Shown: piece after piece, positions 47,023 to 58,478 of the stretch
Layout: the number at the start of each line of letters is the position of its first letter
How positions within the stretch are numbered: the first letter of the stretch is position 1
Assembly (NCBI GenBank): GCA_029216955.1
Contig: JANAVB010002199.1
Location: 10,873,952 to 10,937,951, forward strand
Origin: Iris pallida
Taxonomy: Eukaryota > Streptophyta > Magnoliopsida > Asparagales > Iridaceae
DNA length: 64,000 nt
Reading direction: 5' to 3'
The notes under the pieces: generated by a model
The model's input: only the letters and a program-made list of their open reading frames with translations
What the model was told of the DNA's origin: nothing
The model's database searches: none
Translations under genes and position numbers: made by a program

Positions 47023-48249
47023 TGTCACGCTCCAGTTCCAAAATATGCGGAACCAGACCACGTGGCAATGGCCAACTACGTATCAAGTGGACTCCAGTCC
47101 AGCTCGAATACGTATAAGCTGTAAAGTAAGGATCAACTATCTATATAACTCAATAAATATATCTATGTCTCAATCCACAAGAATACAAAATATAAGAATG
47201 GACAACGTATCTCATGGTGTGCACCCCATACTCACATGCCCAAATAGACTCGAAGAAATTATGCATCTATAAAACTAGGCTATAATAGCAAGAAATAAGC
47301 AATAAGAACAAGCATATATATAACTACAAAAGATATGATACAAGTACCTAATCACAATACCTGTGTATCGAGAGGATAGTCATCAGCAACTCCAGAAGAA
47401 CTCAATGGAGACCCACATTGCTAATCTGGAAGGAAACTAGGTCCTCAGAGGGACGTAGCAAGATACATAATATACAAGCTGTAAAACTGAAATAAATCAT
47501 AAGCATGCAAGGCTGTTTCTAACTGCCTAGTGTGCAATTTAGAGGACAACTTTCACACGCATGGGTGGGATTGAAGCTATCTCGAATATCTCATGTAGCT
47601 CAAAGCCAATGAAGTACATACACTGAAAACCAGTCATCTGTAACCATCCGTAACGATCCATAATCGTCAGAGGGCATCTGCAACTCATAAATTCCCATAT
47701 TTCCATTAGGAGACTATTGTTTACCAATTTGGCTATCCCATACGCACTAGTGACTGTCCTCCCCCAAAATCTCACACTGACCAAGTCATGTCCATAACAT
47801 GTCCAGTTTTATAACTGACTGAGTCTCTAATATCCTAATCATAGCAGTTACGATATCTAGCCATATCACGTCCCATATGCATCGATGATCAGTCGGATAC
47901 CATGGTCTGTGTCCTATCATTAATATCTTATCGTGTCAGTTGGTGTCAAGGTCATGGAGATATGAGAATATCTCACAATATGGGGTAGTCTGCTAGCAAC
48001 TAAGTCAATATGCATAGAAATATCAGAATCTAGAAAATTGACGAACACCGTCAATCGCCCCCAAGTCTAGCTTGGACGCACAATTTATATCCATACATGT
48101 AAAGTTGATCAAGTACATAACTGTAACATAATTGTAAATATGAATAAAACAGAAATACAACAAGGTATACTTGCCTGAAATTCGTTTGGTGTCTAGACGA
48201 CATTCTGGCAGTAAACTCATCAAATCATAAACAACATCTGAAGTGGAAG
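47023..48249 (-). repeat. Right (5') LTR of the second large-LTR element, truncated
   Basis: It starts TGTCACGCTCCAGTTCCAAA and follows 41468 onwards closely until 48249. The left copy has lost the family terminus there (TGTCCCAGTCCC). Confidence 0.85.
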
Positions 48250-48415
48250 CTGAACAAACGCCTTCGGATGCTGAAATAGACATCACCAATGGGTCAAGAA
48301 AGTGTGAGAAAGCTAGAATAGCCTACCCATAAGTCCAATTTGGACACAGGAACAAAAATGATAGTTTCGGGTGAAAATGAAATATGTCGTTGGGCCCACT
48401 TTGCACCGAAAAATG
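48250..48415 (-). mobile_element. Middle fragment of a related LTR
   Basis: GCTGAAATAGACATCACC, AAGTCCAATTTGGACACAGG and a TTGCACCGAAAA block correspond in order to 52470-52620 in the solo LTR. This is therefore an internal piece of a different LTR joined to the truncated one. Confidence 0.6.
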
Positions 48416-49300
48416 TGTCACGAACCGCTTCCGAATAATCGAACACGAGTCGGACACGCCCAGCCTTCGTCGTTAGACACGACGAAGTAAGCTGTACCAA
48501 GCTAGGGAAATCTAACCAGATAAACATGAATGTATACAATCACAGCATCTATAAGACGTTCCCAGAATGATCACCATAGTCCACCGATCATAATATCATA
48601 AAAGTACTAGAGACAACAAGAAGAAAAGCACTATGAACTCACAACATACAATATCTAGAGGAAGAGCTAAAATAATCTAAACCTGAAACCTCAAGCTAAG
48701 TCATGACTCCATCCTGCTCAGCTAAGATCCCGGGCTCTGGCCCATAAGGTAGAATAATATCCTGCAAGTACACCTGCAACATATCCTAGTCAGGAGCGGA
48801 GCTAAGTATATCCAGGGAAATGAACATGAACATCATGACATGAAATGAATACAGGAAAAATATAAGTACAAGAAATGAGAACATGAAATGAAACCTGATC
48901 ATGTATACTGAAAGTAAATACAGGGAACATGAAATAAAACCTGAACATGAAATATACAATGAATCTGACGTGTGCAATATATCGAAATATATCCAGAGTG
49001 TGTGATCGGCTTGGGTAGATTCAGAGAACATGAAATGGTACGGCTTCGGTCCCACGTGCACGATGCGGGGCCTAAGCTATTCACATAAATAGTAACTCGG
49101 GTTTGATCACACATCTGTAGTATTTCCCCTTCCATACACAAGTAAACTCAGGGAACAAGATACAAGATAATCTCGTGAAATATCATGTCAACAAGAAGAT
49201 ACAAGCATGAATACAAGACATGAAGTAATGGACAAGTCCGATGAGTATACTTGCCTTGCTCAGGGTGATCAAGTATGGGAAGAAGATATTTCTGCCGCCT
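48416..49300 (-). mobile_element. Truncated divergent LTR of the TGTCACGA family
   Basis: It begins TGTCACGAACCGCTTCCG and contains a divergent U5 hairpin (48465-48487). Repeated GAACATGAAAT-type units lie at 48815-48955, where sister LTRs also carry tandem repeats. A GTATACTTGCC-type block near 49250 matches family members. The end is lost, and the right limit next to the Copia LTR is approximate. Confidence 0.6.
48465..48487. repeat. Divergent U5 hairpin with a perfect 8-bp stem
   Basis: CTTCGTCG and CGACGAAG pair perfectly around a 7-base loop. It aligns base for base with CTACGCCG...CGGCGGTAG of the sister LTRs, but with changes on both sides of the stem. Confidence 0.75.
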
Positions 49301-49618
49301 GCTAATGGTACAAGTTGGTTAAGTTCTAAACAATATCAACTGACTATCTTTCTCTAACCATCAACTAACTATAAAATATTTTACAATGGTATACTAGCTA
49401 TACACATTTCCTAACTGACTATAGAACAATAGATATATATATATACAAGTAAGGAGAGAAGTGTTGAGAGCTATTGTAATTCCTTTTCTTCTTCATAGTA
49501 GAACTAAATCACCCTCATTTGTGGAAGTAGGCATCTTGGCCGAACCACGTAAATTATTGTCTTTGTGGTTGTGAATTTTCTCTGAGTTTTTTGGGTTTAT
49601 TTCCGCTGTGACCCAACA
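49300..49618 (-). mobile_element. Copia-type solo LTR or LTR fragment
   Basis: On the minus strand it begins TGTTGGGTCACAGCGGAAAT, then ACGTGGTTCGGCC and a CTCTCAACACTTCTC stretch, a common pattern of short plant Copia LTRs. It directly abuts LINE RT sequence at 49619. The left limit is approximate. Confidence 0.55.
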
Positions 49619-50546
49619 GGAGGCTAGCTCAGTATTTTCTTGTGGAGTGGCCCATTTAATGAAGTGAATACTCGACTTGTCGTAATTAATTTTCTATCCT
49701 GACCATGAAGAGAATTGATTGAGTATCGTTTGTACTGTTAGAAGAGATGAAGAGTTGGCCTGCCCAAATATGAATATCGTCTGCAAACATTAGGTGAGAG
49801 ATGGAAGGAGAGTACCAATTTATGTGTATGCCCCGATATAGATCTTTCTGTTTGTAGCAATAGAGCAATCATGATAGGACCTCTGAGCATAGTATAAAGA
49901 TATACGGGGACAGTTGACAACCCTGCCTGATTCCTCTCTTCGGTACAAAAAAGCCTTCAGGTGCTCCATTGATGAGAACAGAGAATGACACCGATGTGAT
50001 GCAGCTCATAATAAGGTTATTGGATGTCCCTCGAATGCCCATACCATTAAGCACATATATGATGAATGACCAGGCTAGTCGGTCATATGCCTTAGCCATG
50101 TCGATCTTCAACGCATATGAATTTTTTTCTTCGAAAAATACTTCATTACATGAAATACTTCTTGCGCTATTATCGTATTATCAGTAATCTGTCTTCCTGG
50201 TACGAAAGTATTTTGGAACGGAGAGATGAGCTTGTCCATCAATGGTCTCAGTCTTGTAGCTAGGATTTTGGAAATCATTTTGTAGGACACATTACATAGT
50301 GCTATAGGGCAAAAATTAGCTGGTGTAGCAGGATTTGTATATTTAGGAATGAGGGTCGAGTGAGTATGATTTATCGATTTACTGAGTTCACCTGATCTGA
50401 AACAATGTTGGACCCTGTTGGTGAGGTCTTCGCCCACAACTCCCCAATATTTTTTTTATAGAATAGAGCTGGATAGCCTTCCGGCCCAGGCGCTTTCAAA
50501 TATCCCATATTTTTAACAGTTTGTTCAATCTCTTTCACCTCTGGTA
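49619..50546 (-). pseudogene. LINE ORF2 reverse transcriptase fragment
   Basis: The minus strand carries HSTLIPKYTNPATPANFCPI, then YKMISKILATRL and QNTFVPGRQITDN in one frame. KIDMAKAYDRLAWSF and FFVPKRGIRQGCQLSPY lie in the next, and the catalytic LMFADDIHIW in a third. Both aspartates of F-A-D-D are intact, but two shifts and a stop break the frame. The sequence ends at 49619 where the Copia LTR lies. Confidence 0.88.
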
Positions 50547-51506
50547 TCACTCAAATCGCGTCATTCTCTGCCAAGGACACTGGGAAGATGACACTGAGAA
50601 TCCAGGGTCCATTTGAGTGGCTTCATCATTTCCAAAGATTTTGGCGGAATGGTCGATAATAGATGTGGCAATCAATCCCTGCTCCGAGGTCCACGTACCG
50701 TCGTGCAGTTGGAGAGAGCAGATCTCGTTACGTCTCTTTCTGATAGAAGGTTTAATATGGAAATAATTTGTATTTTTATCACCCTCTTTGATCCATATGC
50801 ATTTAGCCCGTTGTCGCCAATAGGTCTCTTCGATTAGAAGAATATCGTTGAGTTCTGCTGAGATGTCCCTCTCCAATTGCAGAGTGGCAATTGTAGAGTC
50901 TTTCTTCTGGAGAGAAGGAACTTTCATTTGGAGTGATTGGATTCGCCTTTTAATGTTGCCAAATTTGTCTCGACTCCAATTATGCAGCTTCTTGAGAGTG
51001 AAATTGAGGTTATTCAGGAGTGAGGAATCTGTTTTTGATTTGGCTTGCTCCCATAAGGAAGAAAGTATCTCATCGAAGGAGGCATTAGTCATCCAGAAGC
51101 TCTCAAAGTGAAGTGGTGGCCTTTTTTGTTGTAACATATTATTCATATTAAGAAGTATGGGTGCATGATCACTGTTGTACCTGGGTAAAGTGTACACAAT
51201 GAAGTGTGGATGAATGTTGCACCACTCCGCATCAGCAAGGGCTCGATAAAGTCTCTCATTGATAAGGAAGGATGACCTACGGCCGTTCGACCATGTATAT
51301 GCTGGGCCAATACATCCCAAGTCGATGAGTCCACATTGATTGATCATTTGCATGAAGGAGGCATTCACACATGTCTCAAAGCTTTTGCCATCTGATTTCT
51401 TCACCTGCTTCGTGATAGCATTGAAACCTCCTATACAGCACCAAGGAACAAGGAAGGAGGCGGAGATATCCTTGATGAAGTCCCAAAGCATTGGCCGATC
51501 TCTCCT
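50547..51506 (-). pseudogene. LINE ORF2 endonuclease C-terminal part and linker
   Basis: A long frame (51506 to 50547) reads VPWCCIGGFNAI (functional L1 endonucleases have G-D-F-N; here G-F-N), GLIDLGCIGPAYTWSNGR and NSDHAPILL. A charged linker with CIWIKEGDKNTNYFHIKPS follows. The endonuclease N-terminus lies at 57114-57520 beyond the solo LTR. The first residues of the apparent frame (51507-51557) belong to the LTR. Confidence 0.88.
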
Positions 51507-52017
51507 TGTCACGACCCGCACCCGTTTTTTTTTTAAACGGATACGAGACGTGTCCAAGCCAGCCTACGCCGCAGTGTCGGCGGTAGAACGCTGTCACGGC
51601 CATGAAGATCAAATAACAAATAATGCTCAAACACAACACTAATTTAACTTACAATATTCACAAGTTTTACATTTGTAGAAAATATAAACTTGTACAAATA
51701 TTTGAATGACTACAACTCAACTATCTAGCTAGTCTCTAGGCTTTGTCTGCAAGTATTCCCGTCACTCCCTAAGCTAAGTGAATCCACGGCTAACCTGAAA
51801 ATGTTGGTTTCCAGTCTGGAATGGAACGAGCACAATTCACTGAATGCAATTTCAAATAAAGAAAATGACTATAAAACAAAGGTTAGACATCAATCATGAG
51901 TTTTGAAAATAAACAGTATATACGGAAAATCAATAGCAGTAAATAGACACAAAATACTTTCCCCAACTGTTAGAAGTACCTTTGATATGTGATCGGTCTG
52001 GGGTGCTACACCGCACG

Positions 52018-52253
52018 GTCTACGAGGTCTACTTGCAGAAATTAAATAATGTCTACGAGGTCTACTTGCAGAAATTAAACAATGTCTACGAGGTCTACTT
52101 GCAGAAAATAAACAATGTCTACGAGGTCTACTTGCAGAAAATAAACAATGTCTACGAGGTCTACTGTAGAAAATAAACAATGTCTACGAGGTCTACTGCA
52201 TGAAAATAAACAATGTTTACGAGGTCTACTGCATGAAAATAAACACGGTCTAC
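52018..52253. repeat. Minisatellite of about 32-34 bp in the solo LTR
   Basis: Seven to eight units of GTCTACGAGGTCTACTTGCA plus an AGAAATTAAACAAT-like tail occur in tandem. The frames through them encode a repeated peptide (VYEVYLQK) only because the unit is near 33 bp. Confidence 0.93.
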
Positions 52254-53155
52254 GGTCGGATCACACATCCTTGGTACTTCTCATTCCCGACTCAACAATT
52301 TATAATATAAAATAATCATATAACCAATGACTAATCAATGAAATATAGTAAAGATCAATATCGAAATGCAGACAATAAACTGTACTCGCCTGTGGTCCTG
52401 TGCTGGTGAAACCGATGATTCAAATCACTCAATATGCCACAATAGTCAAAACCCGTACAACAGTCCCCGGAAGCTGAAATAGACAATACCATTGATCTCA
52501 GAATAGTCCAATTAACTAGGATTGTCTGTCCTTAAGTCCAATTCTGGACACAGGGACAAAACGGTAATTTTGGGTCAAAACGGTGTCCGCCGTTGGACCC
52601 GCTTTGTACCGAAAAGCGTGTCAAAGTCTATGGTCTCTAAAGCCGTCAAACTATATGTCAACAGGTCCGATTAGCCTAGGGTTGATAAATAGGAGTCCGA
52701 ATTCGCAAGAAAATAGAAAATTCGATTAGTCCCGATCAAGGACTTATAATCGTAAGAATTTACGTAACTAAATATATATAATTATTTTGGAACATATGTA
52801 TAATAGTTGAAAACTATTTTCTTTTATTAGTCAAAATATTTGTAGGTAATCAATTGAAAATATAGAAAATCATGCTTTTAGTGTAAAGCTATTATTTCAA
52901 CCAAATAAAATACAGCGATAATATTTTAGGTCAAAACAATATTTAAAATACCATAAACTAATGTAATACTATATTTAAGCTTCTAAATTCTATTTTGAAA
53001 TTATATGTAGGCCAAGCCCCAATAAAATATTTTCACAATTATAATTTTAGAAAATATTTAATATGTATATTTGATAATAATAGTAGTAGAAGTAATAATA
53101 ATAATAAGGGTTAATAATAATAACTAATAAATATTTAATACCAATAATGAATATA

Positions 53156-54764
53156 CTGGAAATTGCTGAGAAACCCAATTTCGGGGTGGGCTTTTATGAA
53201 ATGCCCACCCGCTGGATAAGTTTTATGAAATACCCAGAATTAAGTATTTTCACGTTAAATATTCCAAGATTCCCTTTTAGATGCCACCCGCTAGAAACTG
53301 CTATTTTTATAATACCGAAACTACCCCTCCGCGCGAATTGGTCATCTATATGTATTTGAATTCAAAAAACTCAGATCTGGATTGCGATTTTCGTCTTCTT
53401 CTTCTTCACGGGAAATCTGAATTCCATTGCTCTCATATTCAGCAGAGATCGCAAAGATCGTTCGCAGTTCGGTGTGTTTTTCTTCAGTCGAACTCAGATC
53501 ATCGCTCGTCATCATCATCACCATCATCATCATCTTCATCGTGGAGACATTTGAACTCAGATCTTCAATTGTGGAGAGAAGATCTTTCTTCTTCTTTTCC
53601 ATAAGAATTATCATCGCTTTGAAAGAAGAACGAAACTCTTTATTCCTGAAAAAACTAAATTACACGTTTTAACACTGGAAATGACCATTCTCCGTCTTAA
53701 TTAGGACGGAGAATGTCATTCTTCGTCTTAATTAGGACGGAGAATGCCATTCTCCGTCCTAATTAACACGGAGAATGACATTCTCCGTTTCCGTCTTAAT
53801 TAGGACCGAGAATGGCATTCTCCGTTTTATTTAAGACGGAGAATGGCATTCTCCGTCCTAATTAATACGGAGAATGGCATTCTCCGTGTTTCTAACACGG
53901 AGAATGGTCATTCTCCTGCGTTTTAACACTAGAATGACCATTCTCCGTGATAAATTACACGGAGAATGGCATTCTCCGTCCTAATTAAGACGGAGAATGG
54001 TCATTCTCCGTTTAATTTAGCACGGAGAATGGCCATTCTCCGTCTTAATTAGGACGGAGAATGACATTCTCCGTTTTATTTAACACGGAGAATGACATTC
54101 TCCGTTTCATTTAACACGGAGAATGGCATTCTCCGTGTTTCTAACACGGAGAATGGTCATTCTCCTGCGTTTTAACACTGGAATGACCATTCTCCGTGTA
54201 AATTAAGACGGAGAATGTCATTCTCCGTCCTAATTAAGACGGAGAATGGTCATTCTCCGTGTAAATTAAGACGGAGAATGCCATTCTCCTGCATTTTATG
54301 GTTAGCTGAAACTTTGGAAGGCCATAACTTTTGACTGGGAGGTCGAAACGAGGTCCCGTTTGTCGCAAAATGAGCGTATCGTCGAGGAGACTGAAAGTAA
54401 CAGCTTCATCGTTAGACGGCCTTCCGAAATTTTAGATTCGCAAAAAAATGATGTTTGGACCTCCGTTTTAGCACTTTTGTCGTTCGTCCCGGTCTTTCCG
54501 AAATTTTTCGACGAGTTTTTGAAGATTTTTGAGGCGAAAATCTAGATTCGAAAGTGAGCAGCGTATGGAAGAAGATGGAGTATTGAAACGTTTTTTAAGA
54601 GCAGTTTTGTAGGTGTTTCCAATAAATTAAAAGGAAGGACAAAAGGGTCATTTGGAACCCGCTTTGGATAAGTTTCTCTAATTCTGGGCACGCGATGAAA
54701 AAATTTTTAGCGGCGGATTTTACATAAAACTTTTTTAGTTTTTGGGCATTTCATAAATCTTCCC
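53156..54764. mobile_element. Mutator-like non-autonomous element, copy 2 (palindrome-array family)
   Basis: It starts CTGGAAATTGCTGAGAAACC and ends CATTTCATAAATCTTCCC. It is flanked by a perfect 9-bp duplication, ATGAATATA (53147-53155 and 54765-54773), inside the solo LTR. It is collinear with copy 1 outside the array. No transposase frame is present. Confidence 0.87.
53661..54300. repeat. Array of alternating palindromes, copy 2
   Basis: About 16 dyads of GGAGAATG...CATTCTCC occur. Many joints are CGTCTTAATTAGGACG or CGTCCTAATTAAGACG rather than the CGTGT...ACACG of copy 1, so the joints changed while staying self-complementary. Confidence 0.93.
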
Positions 54765-54959
54765 ATGAATATACACACACTATCATGTAATTAGTATAGT
54801 AGCATACTGTAAAATAATATTCGATCACTGTTCTTCAAGAGAACAGTTGTCCCTTCTCCTTGCTTTGATAGAGGAAAATAATAATAAATAAAAGTATTAA
54901 AGTAAAGAAGCAGAAACAGAAAAGAAAGAGAGAGAGAGAGAGAGTGAAGATTCCTTCTC

Positions 54960-55820
54960 ACTGAAGGAAAAAGAAGAAGCAGAAGAAGAAGATGAGAAGG
55001 AGTGAGGTGAGAAGATTGAGAGAGAGGGCTTGGGAGGCTCACCGGAGAGATCCGTTCGGAGAGGTGGAGCTCGGCGTTGATGGCGGCGGTCTGAGGAAGA
55101 GGCAGCAGAGGGCTCATCGAGCTTTGGCAGTAGCCCCTCATCGGTGGGCGTGGCTCACCGCGAGATCGGCTCTGCCTGGCGGCGTGGGCCTCACCGCTGC
55201 TGGCGTGCGAGACCGAGCGCACGAAGTGGCGCTCGCGGAGGAGTGCGGAATCGGCGCGAACGCGGAGGACGCGGGGAAGACCGGTCCGGTGGTGCACGAG
55301 GACCGATGAAGGTGCGGATCCGCGGTCGTCGGAGGTCGCTCAGAGGAGAGGAGACGCTCAAGCCGCGTCTGTGTGACGCCGGGCTCGTTCGCCGCTCTCG
55401 GGCTCGAGTGGCGGACGGTGGAGCATCCGCACGGTGGAGAGGCGGAGGTCCGGCGCGGAGGAGATCACTGGCGCAGTCACACGGCTCCGGTCCGGTGGGG
55501 CCGCAGAGTGTGGGCACGGCACTGCTCGCCACCGGCACGGATATGGGTCGCGGCGAGGAATAGGGGAACGTCAGCGACGTCTGGCCCAAGAGATAGGGCT
55601 TCCACGGTGGCTCAAGCCTTGGTTAGCGGTGCACCGGAGGGCAGGTACGGCGGCTCGAATGGTCGGGAAGGTTAGGATGTTGCATCTTATTTTGATTTCT
55701 GCTCTGTGTTGTGTCCGGAATGTTTGGACACGGAAGCTTGTGTACTGGGATGTAATAAATGGAATAAGATGCTGTGGACACGGATATGGACACTCGGGGT
55801 CGGACCCGATTGACACGGTG
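54960..55820. other. GC-rich block of the solo LTR
   Basis: The block is strongly GC- and CpG-rich, preceded by GA-rich sequence (54915-55020). It has overlapping frames on both strands but no recognisable protein. Its right part holds several TGGACACGG motifs (55725-55800), like the CGTGTCC-rich block of the giant LTRs. The second LTR family has a comparable GC island at 43050-43560. Confidence 0.6.
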
Positions 55821-56412
55821 GATACGGCATAAAATTTCTGTGTTGGTTGTGTGTTGATGGTGACGGTATGGGTGGCGATGTATATGGCAATGGTTTGGCT
55901 GTGTAAGGAACGACTTCGTCAGCGGAGATGGCCGGGGTAGCGACACTGTGGTAGATGGGTCGGTCTGGCGGGACTGCGGAAAACTGGTGGTGAAGGCGTT
56001 GGGTTTATGTGATGGTGGTGGCGGTATTGTCTGATGAGAAGCTAAGTCTCCTAAATAGGAGAAAACCTACGTTTAAAATCTTAACTAGATAATAACTAGG
56101 ATATATAAATAGATAACCCTTCTTCCTTTCAAATAATTTAGAACAATTTAATCTAATCATTTCCATAACATAATAATATCCCGGCTGTATACTCAATAAT
56201 ATCAATTTATTTAAATTACAACTTAGTATTAACGATCAAATTAAATTCTATTAGATAATTCTCTGTATAAACTTTAATAGAATTTGGGTACGAACATATC
56301 TAATCGCAAACTATAAATGATTGCTATAAGAATAAATATCACATGAATTCAAATATTAAATCAAAACTGATTTACAACATTATTTAAATCTCCGCTTGGT
56401 ATTACCCAATAA

Positions 56413-56417
<5 letters not shown>

Positions 56418-56463
<46 letters not shown>
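56418..56463. repeat. (AT)n microsatellite
   Basis: About 23 AT units in the AT-rich end of the solo LTR. Confidence 0.95.
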
Positions 56464-56466
<3 letters not shown>

Positions 56467-57113
56467 GAACATAATCCCATAATAGATTAAAGTACAATCG
56501 ATATTGTCAAATACTAATTTAAAACGGACTTCTATAAGTTCGAATCTTAAACGTAATTAATATAATCTAAAATATGATATTTGATAGGAATAATAATTCA
56601 AAGTATTGCTTAATATTTTATTGGACGATTAGATCATATAATTCGAATACATCAAATAATTAAATACTCATTGCCATCAACAACTTATTTTAAAGCGAAT
56701 ATATTTCCTTGAAATAATATATTTAAAATATATGTATTCGAGAATATCTATTTTAAAACAACTTGGACAAAACCTTTAAGAATTAACCAAAATAACTATT
56801 GAATCAAATAAATTCTATATTAAATCAAAGTCAATCTATGATGATTTAAAATTTATACTAGCTGTAACATTTAAAATACATTTAGCCCAATAAAACTTAA
56901 TATTGTAAATCATAATACTTTAATATAATTTCTTGAAATAACACTCTTACTAAAGGATATTTTGAAACATATTTTAGATTAACTAACATGTCTAATTATA
57001 TCGTTTATAAAAATCATACGAAAATAGTTTCAAATATATAAAAATTATGATACAACCTATTTTTCAACTAGAAATAAAGTCAATAATAATAAAACTAAAA
57101 TCCGGGAAGAGGA

Positions 57114-57540
57114 GTTACACTCCTCTTTGTGCATCCATAAACACATAATAGATTCCAATGTGGTAGGTTATCAGCTTCATTAATAGACAAAAGAATAAGA
57201 TTAGGGGTTGAGAATGTAACTATGGCATGAATAAAGTCAATCCAACCCAACCATAGGCCACCCGAGCGACCTACAGGGGGCACCACAAAGGTATTTGGGT
57301 AGCCTAGATGGGGAAGGACAAGGGGGTGTGGTGGGATGAGGGGAAAGTCTCAGATATGAAGAATATGGATGGATGCGTGGCGGAGAGGAATGAGCGGAGT
57401 GAATAGACTGTTGAGGCATTCCCCACCCCTCGAATGTTCCAAGAGAATACTAACATTGGTGTTGCGGCTTTTGAAGGTCAGCCACCACGACCATTGTTAA
57501 GGGAGTGTAAGAGGAGTAAGAGTTAGCCATTCTTTTGGAG
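57114..57540 (-). pseudogene. LINE ORF2 endonuclease N-terminal part
   Basis: On the minus strand, short frames give a SWNIRG-like start (functional L1 endonucleases begin W-N-x-R-G) near 57430-57450. GRSGGLWLGW and NLLCVYG follow at 57120-57270. Frame changes separate them. The reading continues at 51506 if the solo LTR and one CTCCT copy are ignored. Confidence 0.75.
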
Positions 57541-58250
57541 AGTCTTGGGTTAGAAATGTGATCTCCTTCACGTTTCTTGTACTTCAGGGAATTGAGAGAT
57601 TGTTCCCTTCACGTTTCTTGTACTTCAGGGAATTGAGAGATTGTTCAGAGTTAAGAGGACCCAAACAAGCCTGTCTTTTCCATGACATTTTGCGGGTTTT
57701 GAAGGTGGGGTTCGATGACAGTAGTGGTGATAGGGGTAGCTCTATAATGGGAAAGTTGGGGGGGACAATGCTCAAATTGTTGCAGCCTTGGAGATCCATG
57801 AGAGAGAATGTTGGTGAGGGCATTAGAATGGGGAGAATTGGCTCTTCCATACAGGGGGATCTGTGATCATATCCAACAATGAAATCTGAGGTGATCTCTT
57901 GTTGAGAGACGTGCTTCTCGAAGAGATTTACGAGCCCATTTCCATCAGTCTCCATTAGATCAGTGAGGGCCCCACCCACTATACAGGCATAGGATTCATT
58001 AATAGCTTCCTTACGTGGGGAATTATTAACAATAATTACCTCATGATTTGGTTGCTGATAATGATCACTATGATTATTCTCTCCTACCAGTTGAGATTTG
58101 GTGTGGGCCACCCTCATGTGTGGGGGATGATACTTTGACAGTTGGAGCTCCAGACGTGGTGTGGGGTTACCGCTGTGAGTTACCGCCTCGGTCGGTAGGG
58201 TGTGATTTGTGATTAAAACTTGTACCAGTGGGGAATGGGTGGAGGTCTCC
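57541..58250 (-). pseudogene. LINE ORF upstream of the endonuclease (ORF1 end or ORF2 start)
   Basis: The frame runs from a stop at about 58250 through the first in-frame ATG at 58117 to 57584. It is polar and Pro/Ser-rich and ends with KTRKMSWKRQA, a basic run seen just before the endonuclease in plant L1 elements. A 38-bp near-perfect tandem duplication (CACGTTTCTTGTACTTCAGG at 57569 and 57607) lies at its end. Confidence 0.6.
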
Positions 58251-58259
58251 GGACGCTAT

Positions 58260-58471
58260 CGTCCACTAGGGCATGAGCTATTGTATTGTCTTTGGGACCT
58301 TCATGGACCGCCATGGTTCGACGTCCCGCCGAACGATACGGTTGAGTTGAAATGAGTGAAATTTCTCAGATGATTTTATTGATGGGCTCCTGGCACTACT
58401 TATAGAGAGTACATCTCCTCTTCACAATACAACTTCCGATGTGGGACTAAAGTCCCTTTTAGTTCTCAACA
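58260..58471 (-). mobile_element. 3' LTR of a Copia element
   Basis: On the minus strand it begins TGTTGAGAACTAAAAGGGAC directly after a polypurine tract (CATCTTGAGGGAGAG, 58472-58486). It carries TTTAGTCCCACATCGG and a TATA-like CTCTATAAG (58399-58407). The left limit is approximate. Confidence 0.65.
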
Positions 58472-58478
58472 CTCTCCC

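Larger units (their letters stand above)
41468..48249 (-). mobile_element. Second non-autonomous large-LTR element, right LTR truncated
   Basis: A complete left LTR (41468-43984, 2517 bp, TGTCCCAGTCC to GGTTTACA), a 3.0-kb internal region with no gag or pol, and the first 1227 bp of a right LTR (47023-48249) form one minus-strand element. The right LTR breaks off after CATCTGAAGTGGA and joins sequence of another LTR. No target duplication can be tested because the right end is lost. Confidence 0.8.
51507..57108 (-). mobile_element. Solo LTR of the TGTCACGACC family carrying a nested DNA element
   Basis: It starts TGTCACGACCCGCACCCG and ends GAGTTACA. It is bounded by a perfect CTCCT target duplication (51502-51506 and 57109-57113) inside the LINE endonuclease. 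There is no internal region or second LTR, so it is a solo LTR. Without the nested element and its duplicated 9 bp it is about 4.0 kb. It holds the U5 hairpin (51564-51586), a minisatellite (52018-52253), a GC-rich block (54960-55820) and an AT-rich U3-like end. Confidence 0.9.

Noticed and set aside
51982..52176. Repeat peptide frame VYEVYLQK
   Set aside because: It is a shadow of the 33-bp minisatellite, with a similar open frame on the other strand.
54791..55563. Overlapping Arg/Pro/Gly-rich frames of up to 168 codons in the solo LTR
   Set aside because: They are GC-driven, on both strands, and show no family. They are treated as LTR sequence.
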